Shown: one piece after another, positions 47,644 to 57,829 of the stretch
Layout: each line of letters opens with the position of its first letter
Numbering within the stretch: position 1 is the stretch's first letter
DNA from: Shewanella seohaensis
GTDB taxonomy: Bacteria; Pseudomonadota; Gammaproteobacteria; Enterobacterales; Shewanellaceae
Assembly (NCBI RefSeq): GCF_025449215.1
Contig: NZ_CP104900.1
Coordinates: 1,240,001 to 1,304,000 of the forward strand
Length of the DNA: 64,000 nt
Reading direction: 5' to 3'
The notes under the pieces: generated by a model
The model's input: only the letters and a program-made list of their open reading frames with translations
Told to the model about the DNA's origin: nothing
Database searches by the model: none
Position numbers and translations under genes: made by a program

Positions 47644-48372
47644 ATGACAGATCTTGAGCAACAGGTTTTTACTCAAGTGAGAGCCATCATAGCGAATGAA
47701 GAGCAAGTGATCGGTCGCCGTGGGATCTTAATTCCACTCAAAAAAGCGATCCTTGCCGAAGGCGACATTCGTAATGTGATCGATATTATTTCGAGCGATC
47801 CCGCATTAGCTGCCCACATGTTGATGCGCAGTAATTCGGCGCAGGCTTCAGGTGTAGTAAATCCTAAATCTCGCTCCTTAAAAGACGCCCTAATCCGTTT
47901 AGGCCAGGTCAATATTTATCGTTATGCCTTCACCTTCTATTTGAAAGAACGCCTCGATGAATTACCCCAACCCTATAAGAAGTTGGTACAAGGTTATTGG
48001 AAACTCACGGAAAATATCGCTACCGATGCGGTCGACAGCCTAGTCGATATGCCGGATGTCGATGTTGACCCCGATGAAGTACAAACCTTGGCGCTGTTTA
48101 GCGTGTTCGGGCAAATCATTGCCTTAACGGCCTTTGCTTACTTAAATGCCAGCTCTGAGCAATCTTTCCCGTTAAGCGTGATTAAGTCATTGATTGATAA
48201 TCAGCAGCAGACCTTAACCATCGAAGCCTTTGAGGCCTTAGATCTCGATCAGGATCTGCGCCAAGAGTTTATGATCGCCCATAACCTGCGCCAGACCCGT
48301 AATCAAAATTCTCCCGGGTTGATTCTGCGCCGTGTGCTCTCGATGCGCGGCATGTTACTCAACCCGCTCTAA
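47644..48372 (+). CDS. HDOD domain protein
   Basis: 242 residues. The HDOD core is visible: DIISSDPALAAHMLMRSNSA, then LKDALIRLGQVNIYRYAF. HDOD proteins are HD-like helical proteins with signalling roles and usually no catalysis. No second domain is seen. Stand-alone unit with a strong palindromic terminator downstream. Confidence 0.82.
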   Translation: MTDLEQQVFTQVRAIIANEEQVIGRRGILIPLKKAILAEGDIRNVIDIISSDPALAAHMLMRSNSAQASGVVNPKSRSLKDALIRLGQVNIYRYAFTFYLKERLDELPQPYKKLVQGYWKLTENIATDAVDSLVDMPDVDVDPDEVQTLALFSVFGQIIALTAFAYLNASSEQSFPLSVIKSLIDNQQQTLTIEAFEALDLDQDLRQEFMIAHNLRQTRNQNSPGLILRRVLSMRGMLLNPL

Positions 48373-48381
48373 GCACTGCTC

Positions 48382-48419
48382 ATAAAAACAAAGCCTGCAA
48401 TTGCAGGCTTTGTTTTTAT
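48382..48419. terminator. bidirectional terminator between HDOD and metR
   Basis: Perfect palindrome ATAAAAACAAAGCCTGCAA and its complement, with A and T runs on both sides, 10 bases after the HDOD stop. Confidence 0.9.
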
Positions 48420-48434
48420 GCTGTTTTTACGGCA

Positions 48435-49340
48435 TTAATTGGATTTTTGCTGACGCGCTAAGCCTTCGCTTGCCACCAGTTGCAGCCAGTTTTGCACTAA
48501 GGCCGAGTTCGCGCTGTGGCGGCGATAGGCCCCAAATAGTGGGCGCTTTAAGCCTTCTTGGCCGAGTTTGACTGAAGCTAAACTCAAGCCATGTCCCTCA
48601 TTGATTGACCAGTTGGGCAGGGCGGCGATACCGTCCTTACAGGCGATGCGTTGCAATAACATCATGGTCAAATCGCAGGTCTTTTGCTCGCCCGCCTCAA
48701 CGCCGGCGGGTTCTAAAAAGTGGCGGTAAATATCTAAACGCGCCAGTGGCACTGGATAGCTGATAATGGGTAAGCGGGCCAATTGCTTAGGCGTAACATA
48801 GGCTTCTTTCGCTAAGGGATGATCCTTGGCAACCACTAACTTCACTTCAAAATCAAACAAATGCTGATAGGCGAGCGAGTGTCCCGGTACGGGATCTGAG
48901 GTCAGTACTATATCGAGTTCGCCCATCTCTAAGGCATTGAGCGAATCGAATAGATGACGGCTCGATAGATCTAACTCGGCCTGCGGATGATCTTGCCTAA
49001 ATTGCTCCATCACTGGCATTAACCAGCGAAAACAGCTGTGGCATTCAATCCCCACTCTGAGTTGATTGGTCTCTGTCTCTAGACCATTTTTCAGATCTGT
49101 TTCCGTTTCTAACACCTTAGGCAGGATCTCTTCGGCGAGGTGCAGTAGCCGTGCGCCTTCTTGAGTAAAGGAGAGGGGTTTGCTTTTACGCACAAAAATG
49201 GGCGAATTAATTCGTTGCTCTAACTCCTTAATTTGATGGGAAAGAGCCGATTGAGTGACAAAACGTTTTTTGGCTGCGCCCGCCAAGCTGCCACTTTCCT
49301 TCAGTGCCATTAAGGTTCGCAGATGTCTTAGTTCGATCAT
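48435..49340 (-). CDS. metR: LysR-family regulator MetR
   Basis: 301 residues from ATG 49340 (GGAG six bases upstream). N-terminal LysR HTH: ALKESGSLAGAAKKRFVTQSALSHQI (in parts). The effector domain matches E. coli MetR (GIECHSCFRWLMP, GELDIVLTSDPVPG). MetR uses homocysteine as coactivator and activates metE. It is divergent from metE and autoregulated in other species. A MetR-box-like site lies between them. Confidence 0.93.
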   Translation of the reverse strand: MIELRHLRTLMALKESGSLAGAAKKRFVTQSALSHQIKELEQRINSPIFVRKSKPLSFTQEGARLLHLAEEILPKVLETETDLKNGLETETNQLRVGIECHSCFRWLMPVMEQFRQDHPQAELDLSSRHLFDSLNALEMGELDIVLTSDPVPGHSLAYQHLFDFEVKLVVAKDHPLAKEAYVTPKQLARLPIISYPVPLARLDIYRHFLEPAGVEAGEQKTCDLTMMLLQRIACKDGIAALPNWSINEGHGLSLASVKLGQEGLKRPLFGAYRRHSANSALVQNWLQLVASEGLARQQKSN

Positions 49341-49374
49341 GATCACTCCAAGTGAATTTCGCTCATGTTGTGCT

Positions 49375-49387
49375 TGAAATCAATTCG
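49375..49387. promoter_or_regulatory. MetR-box-like site
   Basis: TGAAATCAATTCG matches TGAAnnnnnTTCA at seven of eight defined bases, in the metR-metE intergenic region. Confidence 0.5.
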
Positions 49388-49421
49388 GTTGCTGGCATAG
49401 AGACTACCACAATAAACTTCT

Positions 49422-49437
49422 AGACGTCCAGACGCCC
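49422..49437. promoter_or_regulatory. MetJ-box-like tandem site upstream of metE
   Basis: AGACGTCC followed by AGACGCCC are two adjacent copies close to the MetJ half-site AGACGTCT (7/8 and 5/8). About 105 bases before the metE start. Confidence 0.5.
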
Positions 49438-49540
49438 ATTGTGATTTATCAAGGCTTAAATGCGAAAAATTGCCAAGAAAACACCATCAGCTGGGTGCAA
49501 GTGCCGAATATGGCTTATCTCAAATAAAGGAAGATATGGT

Positions 49541-51823
49541 ATGCAATTAAATAGTCTTGGTTTTCCCCGTATCGGGCGTCGTCGTGAACTGAAATTTGCC
49601 CTCGAAAAATACTGGCGTGGTGAGAGCACTCAAGCTGAACTGCATGAGGTGGCCAAGGAGTTACGTCGTACCCATTGGCAATGGCAAGTAGCCGCTGGGA
49701 TTGAGCAAGTGCCCGTGGGGGATTTTGCCTTTTACGATCAAGTGTTAACCCTGAGTGCGACCCTAAACGCTATCCCAGATCGTCACCGTGGCGAGGGCGC
49801 TATCGATCTTGATACCTTATTCCGCGTTGCCCGTGGCCGTGCGCCAACTGGCACCGATGCGCCAGCCTCGGAAATGACTAAGTATTTCAACACTAACTAC
49901 CACTACTTAGTGCCAGAGCTTAAGCAAGACCAAGTGTTCTCTATCGCCTATGAGCAGTTTTTTGATGAAGTCGCCGAGGCGCAGGCGCTGGGTTATCAAG
50001 CCAAGCCCGTGCTGTTAGGCCCTGTGAGTTACTTGTATCTGGCCAAAACCGTGGGTCAGGATTTCGATAAACTCAGCCTATTGCCAAATCTGTTAAAGGC
50101 CTATGCTGACATTCTGGCGCGTTTTGCCGCGCAGGGCGTGACTTGGGTGCAGCTTGAGGAGCCGATTCTGGCACTCGAATTAGCCGCCGATTGGCAAGTA
50201 GCGATTAGCGAAGCTTATCAAGCGCTTAAAACGGCTCAAGTGAAGATTTTACTCACCAGCTACTATGGCAGTATCAGTCATCATCAGGCGCTGGTTTCTG
50301 CACTGCCTGTGGCGGGTCTGCACCTCGATTTAGTGACCGCCCCTGAACAATTGGCCTTGTTTGCCAATGCCTTAAAACCAGATCAAATTCTGTCGGCTGG
50401 TGTAGTTAATGGCCGTAACGTGTGGGCGGCAGAGGTTGACCTGATTGTCGAGCGTATCGGTAGTGTTGCCCGAGACTTATGCTCACAAGACGGCGCACGC
50501 CTTTGGATTGGCACTTCCTGTTCACTGCTTCACAGCCCTGTAGATTTAGAGGTGGAGACGACGCTCACGCCGGCGCTACGTCAGCAGCTCGCGTTTGCTA
50601 AGCAAAAGCTGTTGGAGCTGGCTAATGTGCGCCAATTACTGCTGGCGCCTGAGTCCGTCGCGGCCAAAGAGATAGTTAACACTTGTTTGGCACGCCGTGA
50701 GGCTAAGGCGCAGGCGGCGGATGCTAAAGTGATCGCCCGTGTCGCTGCACTGACTCAAGCCGACTATGAACGTGTGAGCGAATTTACTGAGCGCCAAGCG
50801 GTGCAGCAGCGCAAGTATCGTTTGCCATTGCTGCCAACGACCACGATTGGCTCATTCCCACAAACGCCTGCTATTCGTGGTTTACGTAGCCGTTGGCGCA
50901 AAGGGGAGCTAAGCGATGCCCAATATACCGAGCAGTTGCAGCAAGTGACCCGCGATACCATAGATCGTCAGCTCAAACTCGGTATCGATGTGCTAGTTCA
51001 TGGTGAGGCCGAGCGTAATGACATGGTGGAATACTTCGGCGAGCAGCTCGAAGGCGTGGGCTTTACCAAAAATGGTTGGGTACAGAGTTATGGTTCTCGC
51101 TGCGTTAAGCCGCCGTTGATTTATGGTGATGTGAGCCGCCCTAAGGCTATGACGGTTGAGTGGGCCGAATTCGCCCAGAGCCTAACGGACAAACCCGTCA
51201 AAGGCATGCTAACGGGTCCAGTGACGATTCTACATTGGTCATTTGCCCGTGAAGATATCAGCCGCGATACCATTGCCACCCAATTGGCGCTAGCGATTCG
51301 TGATGAAGTGGTGGATTTACAAAATGCAGGCATTGGCATTATCCAAATTGATGAGCCAGCCTTCCGCGAAGGTCTGCCATTAAAGCAAAGCGAGTGGCAA
51401 GCTTACTTAGATTGGGCGGTGAATGCTTTTAAACTCAGTGCGGCAGGTGTTGTGAATGAAACCCAAATCCACACCCATATGTGCTACAGCGAGTTTAACG
51501 ACACGATTGCGGCCATTGCCGCCATGGATGCGGACGTGATCACCATCGAGACCTCGCGTTCACGCATGGAGCTGCTCAACGCCTTTGAAGATTTTGAATA
51601 TCCAAATGAAATTGGCCCAGGCGTTTACGATATCCACTCGCCAAATACCCCAAGTGTTGAGGCCATGGTGCACCTTATCGAAAAAGCGGCGCAAAAAGTG
51701 CCTGTGCGCCAACTGTGGGTTAACCCCGATTGCGGCCTTAAGACCCGCACTTGGGATGAGGTAGAACCCGCACTGAAGAACATGGTGGATGCGACCCGCG
51801 AACTGCGTCGCCGCCTCGGCTAA
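49541..51823 (+). CDS. metE: cobalamin-independent methionine synthase MetE
   Basis: 760 residues from ATG 49541 (AAAGGAAGA upstream). An N-terminal extension of 27 codons (from 49460) is rejected for lack of homology and ribosome-binding site. Conserved regions: LGFPRIGRRRELK at the start, LLPTTTIGSFPQT at the second half, and the zinc site with HTHMCYSEF and NPDCGLKTR. It methylates homocysteine with 5-methyl-THF. Regulated by MetR and MetJ-like sites. No B12 riboswitch upstream. Confidence 0.97.
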   Translation: MQLNSLGFPRIGRRRELKFALEKYWRGESTQAELHEVAKELRRTHWQWQVAAGIEQVPVGDFAFYDQVLTLSATLNAIPDRHRGEGAIDLDTLFRVARGRAPTGTDAPASEMTKYFNTNYHYLVPELKQDQVFSIAYEQFFDEVAEAQALGYQAKPVLLGPVSYLYLAKTVGQDFDKLSLLPNLLKAYADILARFAAQGVTWVQLEEPILALELAADWQVAISEAYQALKTAQVKILLTSYYGSISHHQALVSALPVAGLHLDLVTAPEQLALFANALKPDQILSAGVVNGRNVWAAEVDLIVERIGSVARDLCSQDGARLWIGTSCSLLHSPVDLEVETTLTPALRQQLAFAKQKLLELANVRQLLLAPESVAAKEIVNTCLARREAKAQAADAKVIARVAALTQADYERVSEFTERQAVQQRKYRLPLLPTTTIGSFPQTPAIRGLRSRWRKGELSDAQYTEQLQQVTRDTIDRQLKLGIDVLVHGEAERNDMVEYFGEQLEGVGFTKNGWVQSYGSRCVKPPLIYGDVSRPKAMTVEWAEFAQSLTDKPVKGMLTGPVTILHWSFAREDISRDTIATQLALAIRDEVVDLQNAGIGIIQIDEPAFREGLPLKQSEWQAYLDWAVNAFKLSAAGVVNETQIHTHMCYSEFNDTIAAIAAMDADVITIETSRSRMELLNAFEDFEYPNEIGPGVYDIHSPNTPSVEAMVHLIEKAAQKVPVRQLWVNPDCGLKTRTWDEVEPALKNMVDATRELRRRLG

Positions 51824-51864
51824 ACGCTGTAAAATCTGCAATTTATGCCTCTTTGGCATAGCGT

Positions 51865-51900
51865 AAAAAACAGGGATACCTTAGGTATCCCTGTTTTTAT
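51865..51900. terminator. metE terminator
   Basis: AAAAACAGGGATACC / GGTATCCCTGTTTTT with a three-base loop; a symmetric hairpin serving metE and the convergent CoA-transferase operon. Confidence 0.88.
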
Positions 51901-51961
51901 TGGCGATTTGAAAAGGCATAGTTGAATGCGCGCTTGAACCTACTTATTCACTGAATTGGGC

Positions 51962-52624
51962 TTATTCGTTAAACATCATCTCGGGGACATGCTCTGGCAC
52001 TACAAGTTCACCAGCAGTGAGCTTAATAATCTCCTCGACACTCACGCCGGGGGCGCGTTCGAGCAGATGGAACTTGCCTTCTTTGATTTCGATAAAGGCC
52101 AAGTCTGTCAGTACTTTTTTGATACAGCCCTTGCCCGTTAGCGGCAGAGTGCACTCGGTTAATAGCTTAGACTCACCGTGCTTTGAGGCGTGGGTCATGG
52201 TCACAATAATATTGTCGGCGCCGGCGACAAGATCCATGGCGCCGCCCATGCCCTTAATTAATTTTCCTGGGATCATATAGGAGGCGATATTGCCCTGAGT
52301 ATCGACCTCAAAGGCGCCTAATACGGTGAGGTCCACATGGCCGCCGCGGATCATGGCAAAGGACTCGGCCGAGTCGAAGATGGCGGCGCCCCTTGCCATC
52401 GTCACAGTCTGCTTGCCGGCATTGATTAAGTCGGCATCGACCTCTTCCATCGTCGGAAAAGGCCCCATCCCTAACAGACCGTTTTCGGATTGCAGCATCA
52501 CTTCAATGCCTTCGGGAATATAGTTAGCCACCAGTGTGGGGATACCGATGCCAAGATTCACGTAATAGCCATCTTTGAGTTCTTGGGCGACGCGCTGGGC
52601 GAGTTGTTCTCTTGAAAGTGCCAT
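51962..52624 (-). CDS. 3-oxoacid CoA-transferase subunit B
   Basis: 220 residues from ATG 52624 (AGGA upstream). The catalytic glutamate is Glu47 in the SENGLLGMG motif. Together with subunit A it moves CoA between acetoacetate (or 3-oxoadipate-type acids) and succinyl- or acetyl-CoA. It starts nine bp after subunit A. Substrate within the ScoB/AtoA group cannot be told by eye; neighbouring 3-hydroxybutyrate dehydrogenase supports acetoacetate. Confidence 0.9.
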   Translation of the reverse strand: MALSREQLAQRVAQELKDGYYVNLGIGIPTLVANYIPEGIEVMLQSENGLLGMGPFPTMEEVDADLINAGKQTVTMARGAAIFDSAESFAMIRGGHVDLTVLGAFEVDTQGNIASYMIPGKLIKGMGGAMDLVAGADNIIVTMTHASKHGESKLLTECTLPLTGKGCIKKVLTDLAFIEIKEGKFHLLERAPGVSVEEIIKLTAGELVVPEHVPEMMFNE

Positions 52625-52633
52625 AACCAAATC

Positions 52634-53341
52634 CTATTTGCTGGAGGGGCGGGTAGTCAGTTGCTCGATACGTTTCTCGAAGCTGCCTTGGATAAGCCTA
52701 TCGACATAGATGCCGGGCGTATGGATTTCATCGGGATCTAATTGACCCGGTTCGACAATTTCCTCCACCTCCACCACGGTTATCTTGCCCGCGGTGGCGG
52801 CAAGGGGATTGAAGTTACGGGCAGTTTTGCGAAAGACTAAATTGCCGAAGGTGTCGGCCTTCCAGGCTTTGACTATGGCAAAGTCGCCTGTAATCGATTC
52901 TTCAAGAATGTAATGGCGACCATTGAATTCTTTGACTTCTTTACCTATTGCCACGTCAGTCCCATAGCCAGTTGCGGTATAAAAAGCCGGAATGCCCGCG
53001 CCCGCCGCACGCATTTTTTCCGCCAGCGTGCCCTGCGGCGTGAGTTCGACTTCCAGTTCGCCAGACATCATCTGCGCCTCGAAGTTGGCATTTTCGCCCA
53101 CATAGGAGGCGATCATTTTTTTAATCTGTTTATCGAGCAATAAGATCCCAAGTCCGTATTCCGTAGTGCCGCAGTTATTGGAAACGACGGTCAGGTTTTT
53201 GGTGCCTTTGTGTTTGATTTCTTTGATTAGATTTTCAGGAATACCGCAAAGGCCAAAGCCGCCCGCAATCACCGTCATCCCATCTTCGAGTCCTGCTAAC
53301 GCATCGCTGTAGCTGGTAACCACCTTATTCAATCCAGACAT
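52634..53341 (-). CDS. 3-oxoacid CoA-transferase subunit A
   Basis: 235 residues. [13 protein letters not shown] near the N-terminus and the later [25 protein letters not shown] and [23 protein letters not shown] (in parts) define the subunit A family. First gene of the two-gene operon. It diverges from the 3-hydroxybutyrate dehydrogenase gene. Confidence 0.9.
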   Translation of the reverse strand: MSGLNKVVTSYSDALAGLEDGMTVIAGGFGLCGIPENLIKEIKHKGTKNLTVVSNNCGTTEYGLGILLLDKQIKKMIASYVGENANFEAQMMSGELEVELTPQGTLAEKMRAAGAGIPAFYTATGYGTDVAIGKEVKEFNGRHYILEESITGDFAIVKAWKADTFGNLVFRKTARNFNPLAATAGKITVVEVEEIVEPGQLDPDEIHTPGIYVDRLIQGSFEKRIEQLTTRPSSK

Positions 53342-53559
53342 GGAGTGCTCTCTTACGCTTGCTGAAAGTGTGGCGCTTACTATTACCCAATTTTTCGAGC
53401 GCTCCTATGGTACTAAGGTGCCAAATAAAACCGCGGCCAATTGCCATATTCTAATGGCATTGAGTCTGGGGCATTGGGAATGTGCGCCCCGCCATGCCTG
53501 TGTTCAAGGCATGGATAAAGGACTGTGACTGGATTTTAAAGCATCGGGAGACAAGCAAT

Positions 53560-54360
53560 ATGGCGGTTGAACACTCAAGCTTAAAGGGCAAGGTAGGGCT
53601 GATAACCGGCTCCACCAGTGGAATTGGTTTAGCAACGGCCCATGTGCTGGCGGAGCAAGGCTGCCATCTTATCCTGCACGGCTTAATGCCCGAAGCCGAG
53701 GGGCAACGCTTGGCAGCGGAGTTTGCCGAGCAATATCACATCCACACTTTCTTCAGTAACGCCGATCTGCGGGATCCCAAGAACATTCATGCCTTTATGG
53801 ACGCAGGCGTTAAGGCTTTGGGCAGTATTGATATTTTGGTGAATAACGCCGGTATTCAACACACTGAAAATGTTGCTCATTTCCCGATTGATAAATGGAA
53901 TGACATTATCGCCATTAACCTGTCCTCGGCCTTTCATACCATTCAACAAGTCGTGCCTGCGATGGCCGAAAAGCGTTGGGGCCGCATTATCAATATCGCT
54001 TCGGTGCATGGCTTAGTGGCCTCGGTCAATAAGGCGGCCTATTGTGCGGCTAAACACGGGATTGTCGGTTTAACCAAAGTCGTGGCTATCGAGTACGCCG
54101 AGCAGGGGATTACCGTCAATGCGATTTGCCCTGGTTGGGTGGATACGCCGCTGATCAACAAGCAGATTGAGGCTATCGCCAGCAATAAGGGCTTAAGTTA
54201 CGACGAGGCTAAGTATCAACTCGTCACGGCAAAACAACCCCTGCCAGAGATGTTAGACCCGCGTCAGATTGGTGAGTTTGTACTGTTTTTATGTAGCAGT
54301 GCGGCGCGGGGTATTACCGGCGCATCGCTGGCCATGGACGGCGCCTGGACCGCGCAATAG
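53560..54360 (+). CDS. 3-hydroxybutyrate dehydrogenase (short-chain dehydrogenase)
   Basis: 266 residues from ATG 53560 (GGGAGA upstream); the longer frame from 53482 is not supported. TGSTSGIGLA, NNAGIQHTENV, NIASVHGLVAS and YCAAKHGIVGLTK are the classical SDR motifs; the body matches D-3-hydroxybutyrate dehydrogenase. Converts 3-hydroxybutyrate to acetoacetate, the substrate of the divergent CoA-transferase. The set allows growth on 3-hydroxybutyrate. Confidence 0.88.
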   Translation: MAVEHSSLKGKVGLITGSTSGIGLATAHVLAEQGCHLILHGLMPEAEGQRLAAEFAEQYHIHTFFSNADLRDPKNIHAFMDAGVKALGSIDILVNNAGIQHTENVAHFPIDKWNDIIAINLSSAFHTIQQVVPAMAEKRWGRIINIASVHGLVASVNKAAYCAAKHGIVGLTKVVAIEYAEQGITVNAICPGWVDTPLINKQIEAIASNKGLSYDEAKYQLVTAKQPLPEMLDPRQIGEFVLFLCSSAARGITGASLAMDGAWTAQ

Positions 54361-54756
54361 GTTTGGTATTGACTGCGACAGTCCAACATTCATTTTCACT
54401 TGCTTGTTAAGATGTTAATAACAAAGGCGAACCTTATGGTTCGCCTTTTTGCATTGGCTTGGGTGGGATGGCGGGGGCGGCTACTGACAGCAAATAGCGC
54501 ATTATCCTGTAAATTCTCACCAATGCCCTGCATAGCACTATTCAGCGAAAGCCGTCTTAAATGATAAGATAGGCGCCAGAATTTTTATGAGGTGAAAACT
54601 CACCTAGTGAAGACGTGGCAATTTTGACCTAACGCGCCGCGTGAAGAATGCGGTTATTCGATTTATTTATTTGATTATGTTAGGTGTATTTCTATTCTGT
54701 CGTCCTAAATGGGGCGTACACCCTTATAGATTTGAGCATTACTGGAGACAAAACTC
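54361..54756. other. 396-bp non-coding stretch before aguA
   Basis: Contains the preceding terminator, a short AGGTGA/TCACCT hairpin at 54590-54605 and the promoter region of aguA. No gene seen. Confidence 0.55.
54423..54453 (+). terminator. 3-hydroxybutyrate dehydrogenase terminator
   Basis: AAAGGCGAACC / GGTTCGCCTTT with a four-base loop, T run after it. Confidence 0.88.
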
Positions 54757-55869
54757 ATGACAAACGCGAATGTGGATGCCACGCAGTTAACGACTAAGCC
54801 ATCACAAGATGGTTTTTATATGCCCGCCGAATGGGCGGCGCAGCAAGCCGTATGGATGATTTGGCCATATCGTCCTGATAACTGGCGCTCTGCAGGTGCT
54901 TATGCTCAAGCGACCTTTGCTAAGGTGGCCGATGCTATTGGTGGTGCAACTCCCGTTTATATGGGTGTACCTCAGGCCTTTTTAGCCGAAGCTCAAAAAG
55001 TGATGCCTTCCCACGTGACTCTGGTCGAAATCGACAGCAACGACTGCTGGGCTCGCGATACTGGACCTACTGTGGTAGTTAATGCCGAGGGCGAATGCCG
55101 TGGCGTAGATTGGGGTTTCAATGCTTGGGGTGGTCACAACGGTGGTCTGTATTTCCCATGGGATAAGGACGAACAAGTTGCCGCACAAATGCTCAAGCAA
55201 CATGGTTTTGCCCGTTATAGTGCACCGTTGATCCTCGAAGGTGGCTCTATCCATGTCGATGGTGAAGGCACCTGTATGACTACGGCCGAATGTTTACTGA
55301 ACGCTAACCGTAACCCTGACCTGACGAAAGAGCAGATCGAAGCCTTACTGCGTGACTACTTGAATGTTAAGCAGTTTATCTGGTTGGAAGAGGGCGTTTA
55401 TATGGACGAAACCGACGGCCATATCGACAACATGTGCTGTTTTGCCCGCCCAGGTGAAGTGATCCTGCACTGGACCGACGATGAAACCGATCCACAATAC
55501 CCACGCTCGAAAGCCGCGCTGGATGTGTTGCAAAATACCGTTGACGCCCAAGGTCGCAAGTTAAAAATTCACCTGCTGCCACAACCGGGTCCGCTGTATT
55601 GCACCGAAGAAGAATCAAAAGGCGTAACAGAAGGCACTGGCGTACCGCGCACTGCTGGCGAGCGCTTAGCGGGCTCTTATGTGAACTTTTTAATCACTAA
55701 CGACCGTATCGTATTCCCACTGCTTGACCCTGCAACTGACGATATCGCTGCGCAAAAACTGCAGGACATTTTCCCAGAGCACAAGATTGTGGGTGTGCCC
55801 GCGCGGGAGATTTTATTAGGCGGCGGCAATATCCACTGTATTACCCAGCAGATCCCTTCTGGAAAGTAA
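54757..55869 (+). CDS. aguA: agmatine deiminase
   Basis: 370 residues, full length. Catalytic Cys361 in [11 protein letters not shown], plus RDTGPT, WGGHNGG and ETDGHIDN blocks of the guanidino-modifying family. It hydrolyses agmatine to N-carbamoylputrescine and ammonia. TGGAGA lies upstream of the ATG. It is followed by a small frame and an amidase, which would suit removal of the carbamoyl group, but the amidase type is different from AguB. Confidence 0.95.
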   Translation: MTNANVDATQLTTKPSQDGFYMPAEWAAQQAVWMIWPYRPDNWRSAGAYAQATFAKVADAIGGATPVYMGVPQAFLAEAQKVMPSHVTLVEIDSNDCWARDTGPTVVVNAEGECRGVDWGFNAWGGHNGGLYFPWDKDEQVAAQMLKQHGFARYSAPLILEGGSIHVDGEGTCMTTAECLLNANRNPDLTKEQIEALLRDYLNVKQFIWLEEGVYMDETDGHIDNMCCFARPGEVILHWTDDETDPQYPRSKAALDVLQNTVDAQGRKLKIHLLPQPGPLYCTEEESKGVTEGTGVPRTAGERLAGSYVNFLITNDRIVFPLLDPATDDIAAQKLQDIFPEHKIVGVPAREILLGGGNIHCITQQIPSGK

Positions 55870-55888
55870 GTACACCAAGGAGAACTGT

Positions 55889-55945
55889 ATGATGCTTGAT
55901 GTCACTGTTATTGCACCACAATTGGTTTTCTGCGGGAGGGCGTAA
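55889..55945 (+). CDS. possible 18-residue leader-type small ORF
   Basis: ATGATG after AAGGAG (55878-55883) starts an 18-codon frame, MMLDVTVIAPQLVFCGRA, that ends at TAA one base before the amidase ATG. The strong ribosome-binding site and the tight stop-start suggest translation and coupling with the amidase. No homology recognised. Confidence 0.35.
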   Translation: MMLDVTVIAPQLVFCGRA

Positions 55946-55946
55946 G

Positions 55947-57653
55947 ATGTTTGAAGTAACTGAAGTTTCCATTGCCGAGCTGCGTGACGCACTCGAATCC
56001 GGCCGCACGACTGCGGTTGAGTTGGTGAAATCCTATTTGGCTCGAGTGGCGGCTTACGATGGCCCTGCCACTGAGACTAAGTTGAATGCGTTAGTGGTGC
56101 ACAATCCCGATGCGCTCAAAGAAGCCGAGGCTTCCGATGCGCGCCGTGCCCGTGGCGAAACCTTAAGCCCGCTCGATGGTATTCCTTACACCGCTAAGGA
56201 CAGCTATTTAGTGAAGGGACTGACGGCGGCGTCTGGCAGCCCAGCATTTAAAGATTTAGTGGCCCAGTACGATGCCTTCGCCGTCGAGCGCCTACGCGCC
56301 GCGGGTGCTATTTGCTTAGGCAAAACCAATATGCCACCCATGGCGAATGGCGGCATGCAGCGTGGTCACTATGGCCGCGCCGAAAGCCCCTACAATGCGA
56401 ATTATCTGACTGCGCCCTTTGCTTCGGGTTCTTCCAACGGTGCGGGCACCGGAACGGCGGCAAGCTACTCGGCGTTCGGTCTTGCTGAAGAGACATGGTC
56501 GAGTGGCCGTGGCCCTGCGTCCAACAACGGTTTGTGTGCCTATACGCCGTCTCGCGGTGTGATTTCGGTACGCGGCAACTGGCCATTAACCCCAACCATG
56601 GACGTGGTCGTGCCTTATACCCGCACTATGGCGGATATGCTCGAAGTGCTGGATGTGATTGTGGCCGATGATCCAATCACCCGTGGCGACCTCTGGCGCC
56701 TGCAACCTTGGGTTCAAATCCCTAAAGCTTCTAGCGTTCGCCCAGAATCCTATCTGGCGCTCGCCGCCAGCACCGACACCCTGAAGGGTAAGCGTTTTGG
56801 CGTACCGCGCATGTACATCAACAAAGATGAACTCGCGGGAACCAGCGAAAACCCAGGTATCGGTGGACCAACGGGACAACGCATCCATACTCGCCAATCG
56901 GTTATCGATTTGTGGGAAGCGGCGCGTAAAGCCCTAGAAGCCGCTGGTGCGGAAGTGATTGAAGTCGATTTTCCGCTGGTGTCTAACTGCGAAGGCGACC
57001 GCCCCGGCGCGCCGACCGTGTTTAACCGTGGCATAGTCACGCCGCAATTCCTCCATGATGAATTATGGGAACTGTCGGGTTGGGCGTTCGATGAATTCCT
57101 ACGGGCGAACAACGACCCTAAACTCAACAAGCTTGAAGATGTGGTGGGACATTTGATATTCCCCCATGACCTTGGCACCTTGCCAAACCGTGAGGGTGAC
57201 TTAGCGGCTGGCATGGAAGAGTATGTCAACATGGCCAAACGCGGCCTGAAATCCTATGACCAGATCGACAGTATTCCCGATGGTCTGCGTGGTTTAGAGA
57301 AGACCCGTAAGCTGGATCTCGAAGACTGGATGGACGGACTTAAGCTTGATGCCGTGCTGTTCCCAACCGTGGCCGATGTCGGCCCCGCCGATGCCCATGT
57401 GAATCCGGCCTCAGCCGATATCGCTTGGAGCAACGGGGTTTGGGTAGCAAACGGTAACCTTGCGATTCGCCATTTAGGCGTGCCGACTGTGACTGTGCCT
57501 ATGGGCGTAATGGCCGATATTGGCATGCCAGTGGGATTAACCTTCGCGGGCCGTGCCTACGATGATAACAATCTGCTGAAGTTTGCCGGCGCGTTCGAGT
57601 CGACGGGCAATAAGCGTATGATTCCGCCGCGTACACCGCCGCTGAGTCAATAA
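55947..57653 (+). CDS. amidase signature enzyme
   Basis: 568 residues from ATG 55947 (GGAGG upstream). Ser-Ser-Lys triad motifs of the amidase signature family: Lys in GIPYTAKDSYL, GSSNGAG with cis-Ser, and Ser in WSSGRGPAS. C-terminal FPTVADVGPADA typical of the family. Longer than average (about 480-500) because of an insert in the second half. Hydrolyses amides; substrate unknown. It lies 77 bp after aguA and is likely cotranscribed. Confidence 0.85.
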   Translation: MFEVTEVSIAELRDALESGRTTAVELVKSYLARVAAYDGPATETKLNALVVHNPDALKEAEASDARRARGETLSPLDGIPYTAKDSYLVKGLTAASGSPAFKDLVAQYDAFAVERLRAAGAICLGKTNMPPMANGGMQRGHYGRAESPYNANYLTAPFASGSSNGAGTGTAASYSAFGLAEETWSSGRGPASNNGLCAYTPSRGVISVRGNWPLTPTMDVVVPYTRTMADMLEVLDVIVADDPITRGDLWRLQPWVQIPKASSVRPESYLALAASTDTLKGKRFGVPRMYINKDELAGTSENPGIGGPTGQRIHTRQSVIDLWEAARKALEAAGAEVIEVDFPLVSNCEGDRPGAPTVFNRGIVTPQFLHDELWELSGWAFDEFLRANNDPKLNKLEDVVGHLIFPHDLGTLPNREGDLAAGMEEYVNMAKRGLKSYDQIDSIPDGLRGLEKTRKLDLEDWMDGLKLDAVLFPTVADVGPADAHVNPASADIAWSNGVWVANGNLAIRHLGVPTVTVPMGVMADIGMPVGLTFAGRAYDDNNLLKFAGAFESTGNKRMIPPRTPPLSQ

Positions 57654-57680
57654 GCTTTACGCCGTAAGACTGAGAAATAC

Positions 57681-57718
57681 AAAACGGGATGGGTAACAAT
57701 ACCCATCCCGTTTTTTAT
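57681..57718 (+). terminator. amidase terminator
   Basis: AAAACGGGATGGGT / ACCCATCCCGTTTT with a short loop, then T run. Confidence 0.88.
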
Positions 57719-57829
57719 TGTGTTACTCCATTATTTTAAATCGCTTCTTTCATCATAACCGACTTAAAAAAAGCACCTACAAGCATATCTTGGGTGTAGG
57801 TGCTTCGAGGGAGAGTTTGAATAGGCCAG

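Noticed and set aside
49341..49540. B12 or SAM riboswitch before metE
   Set aside because: No B12 box or SAM core; MetR- and MetJ-like sites explain the region.
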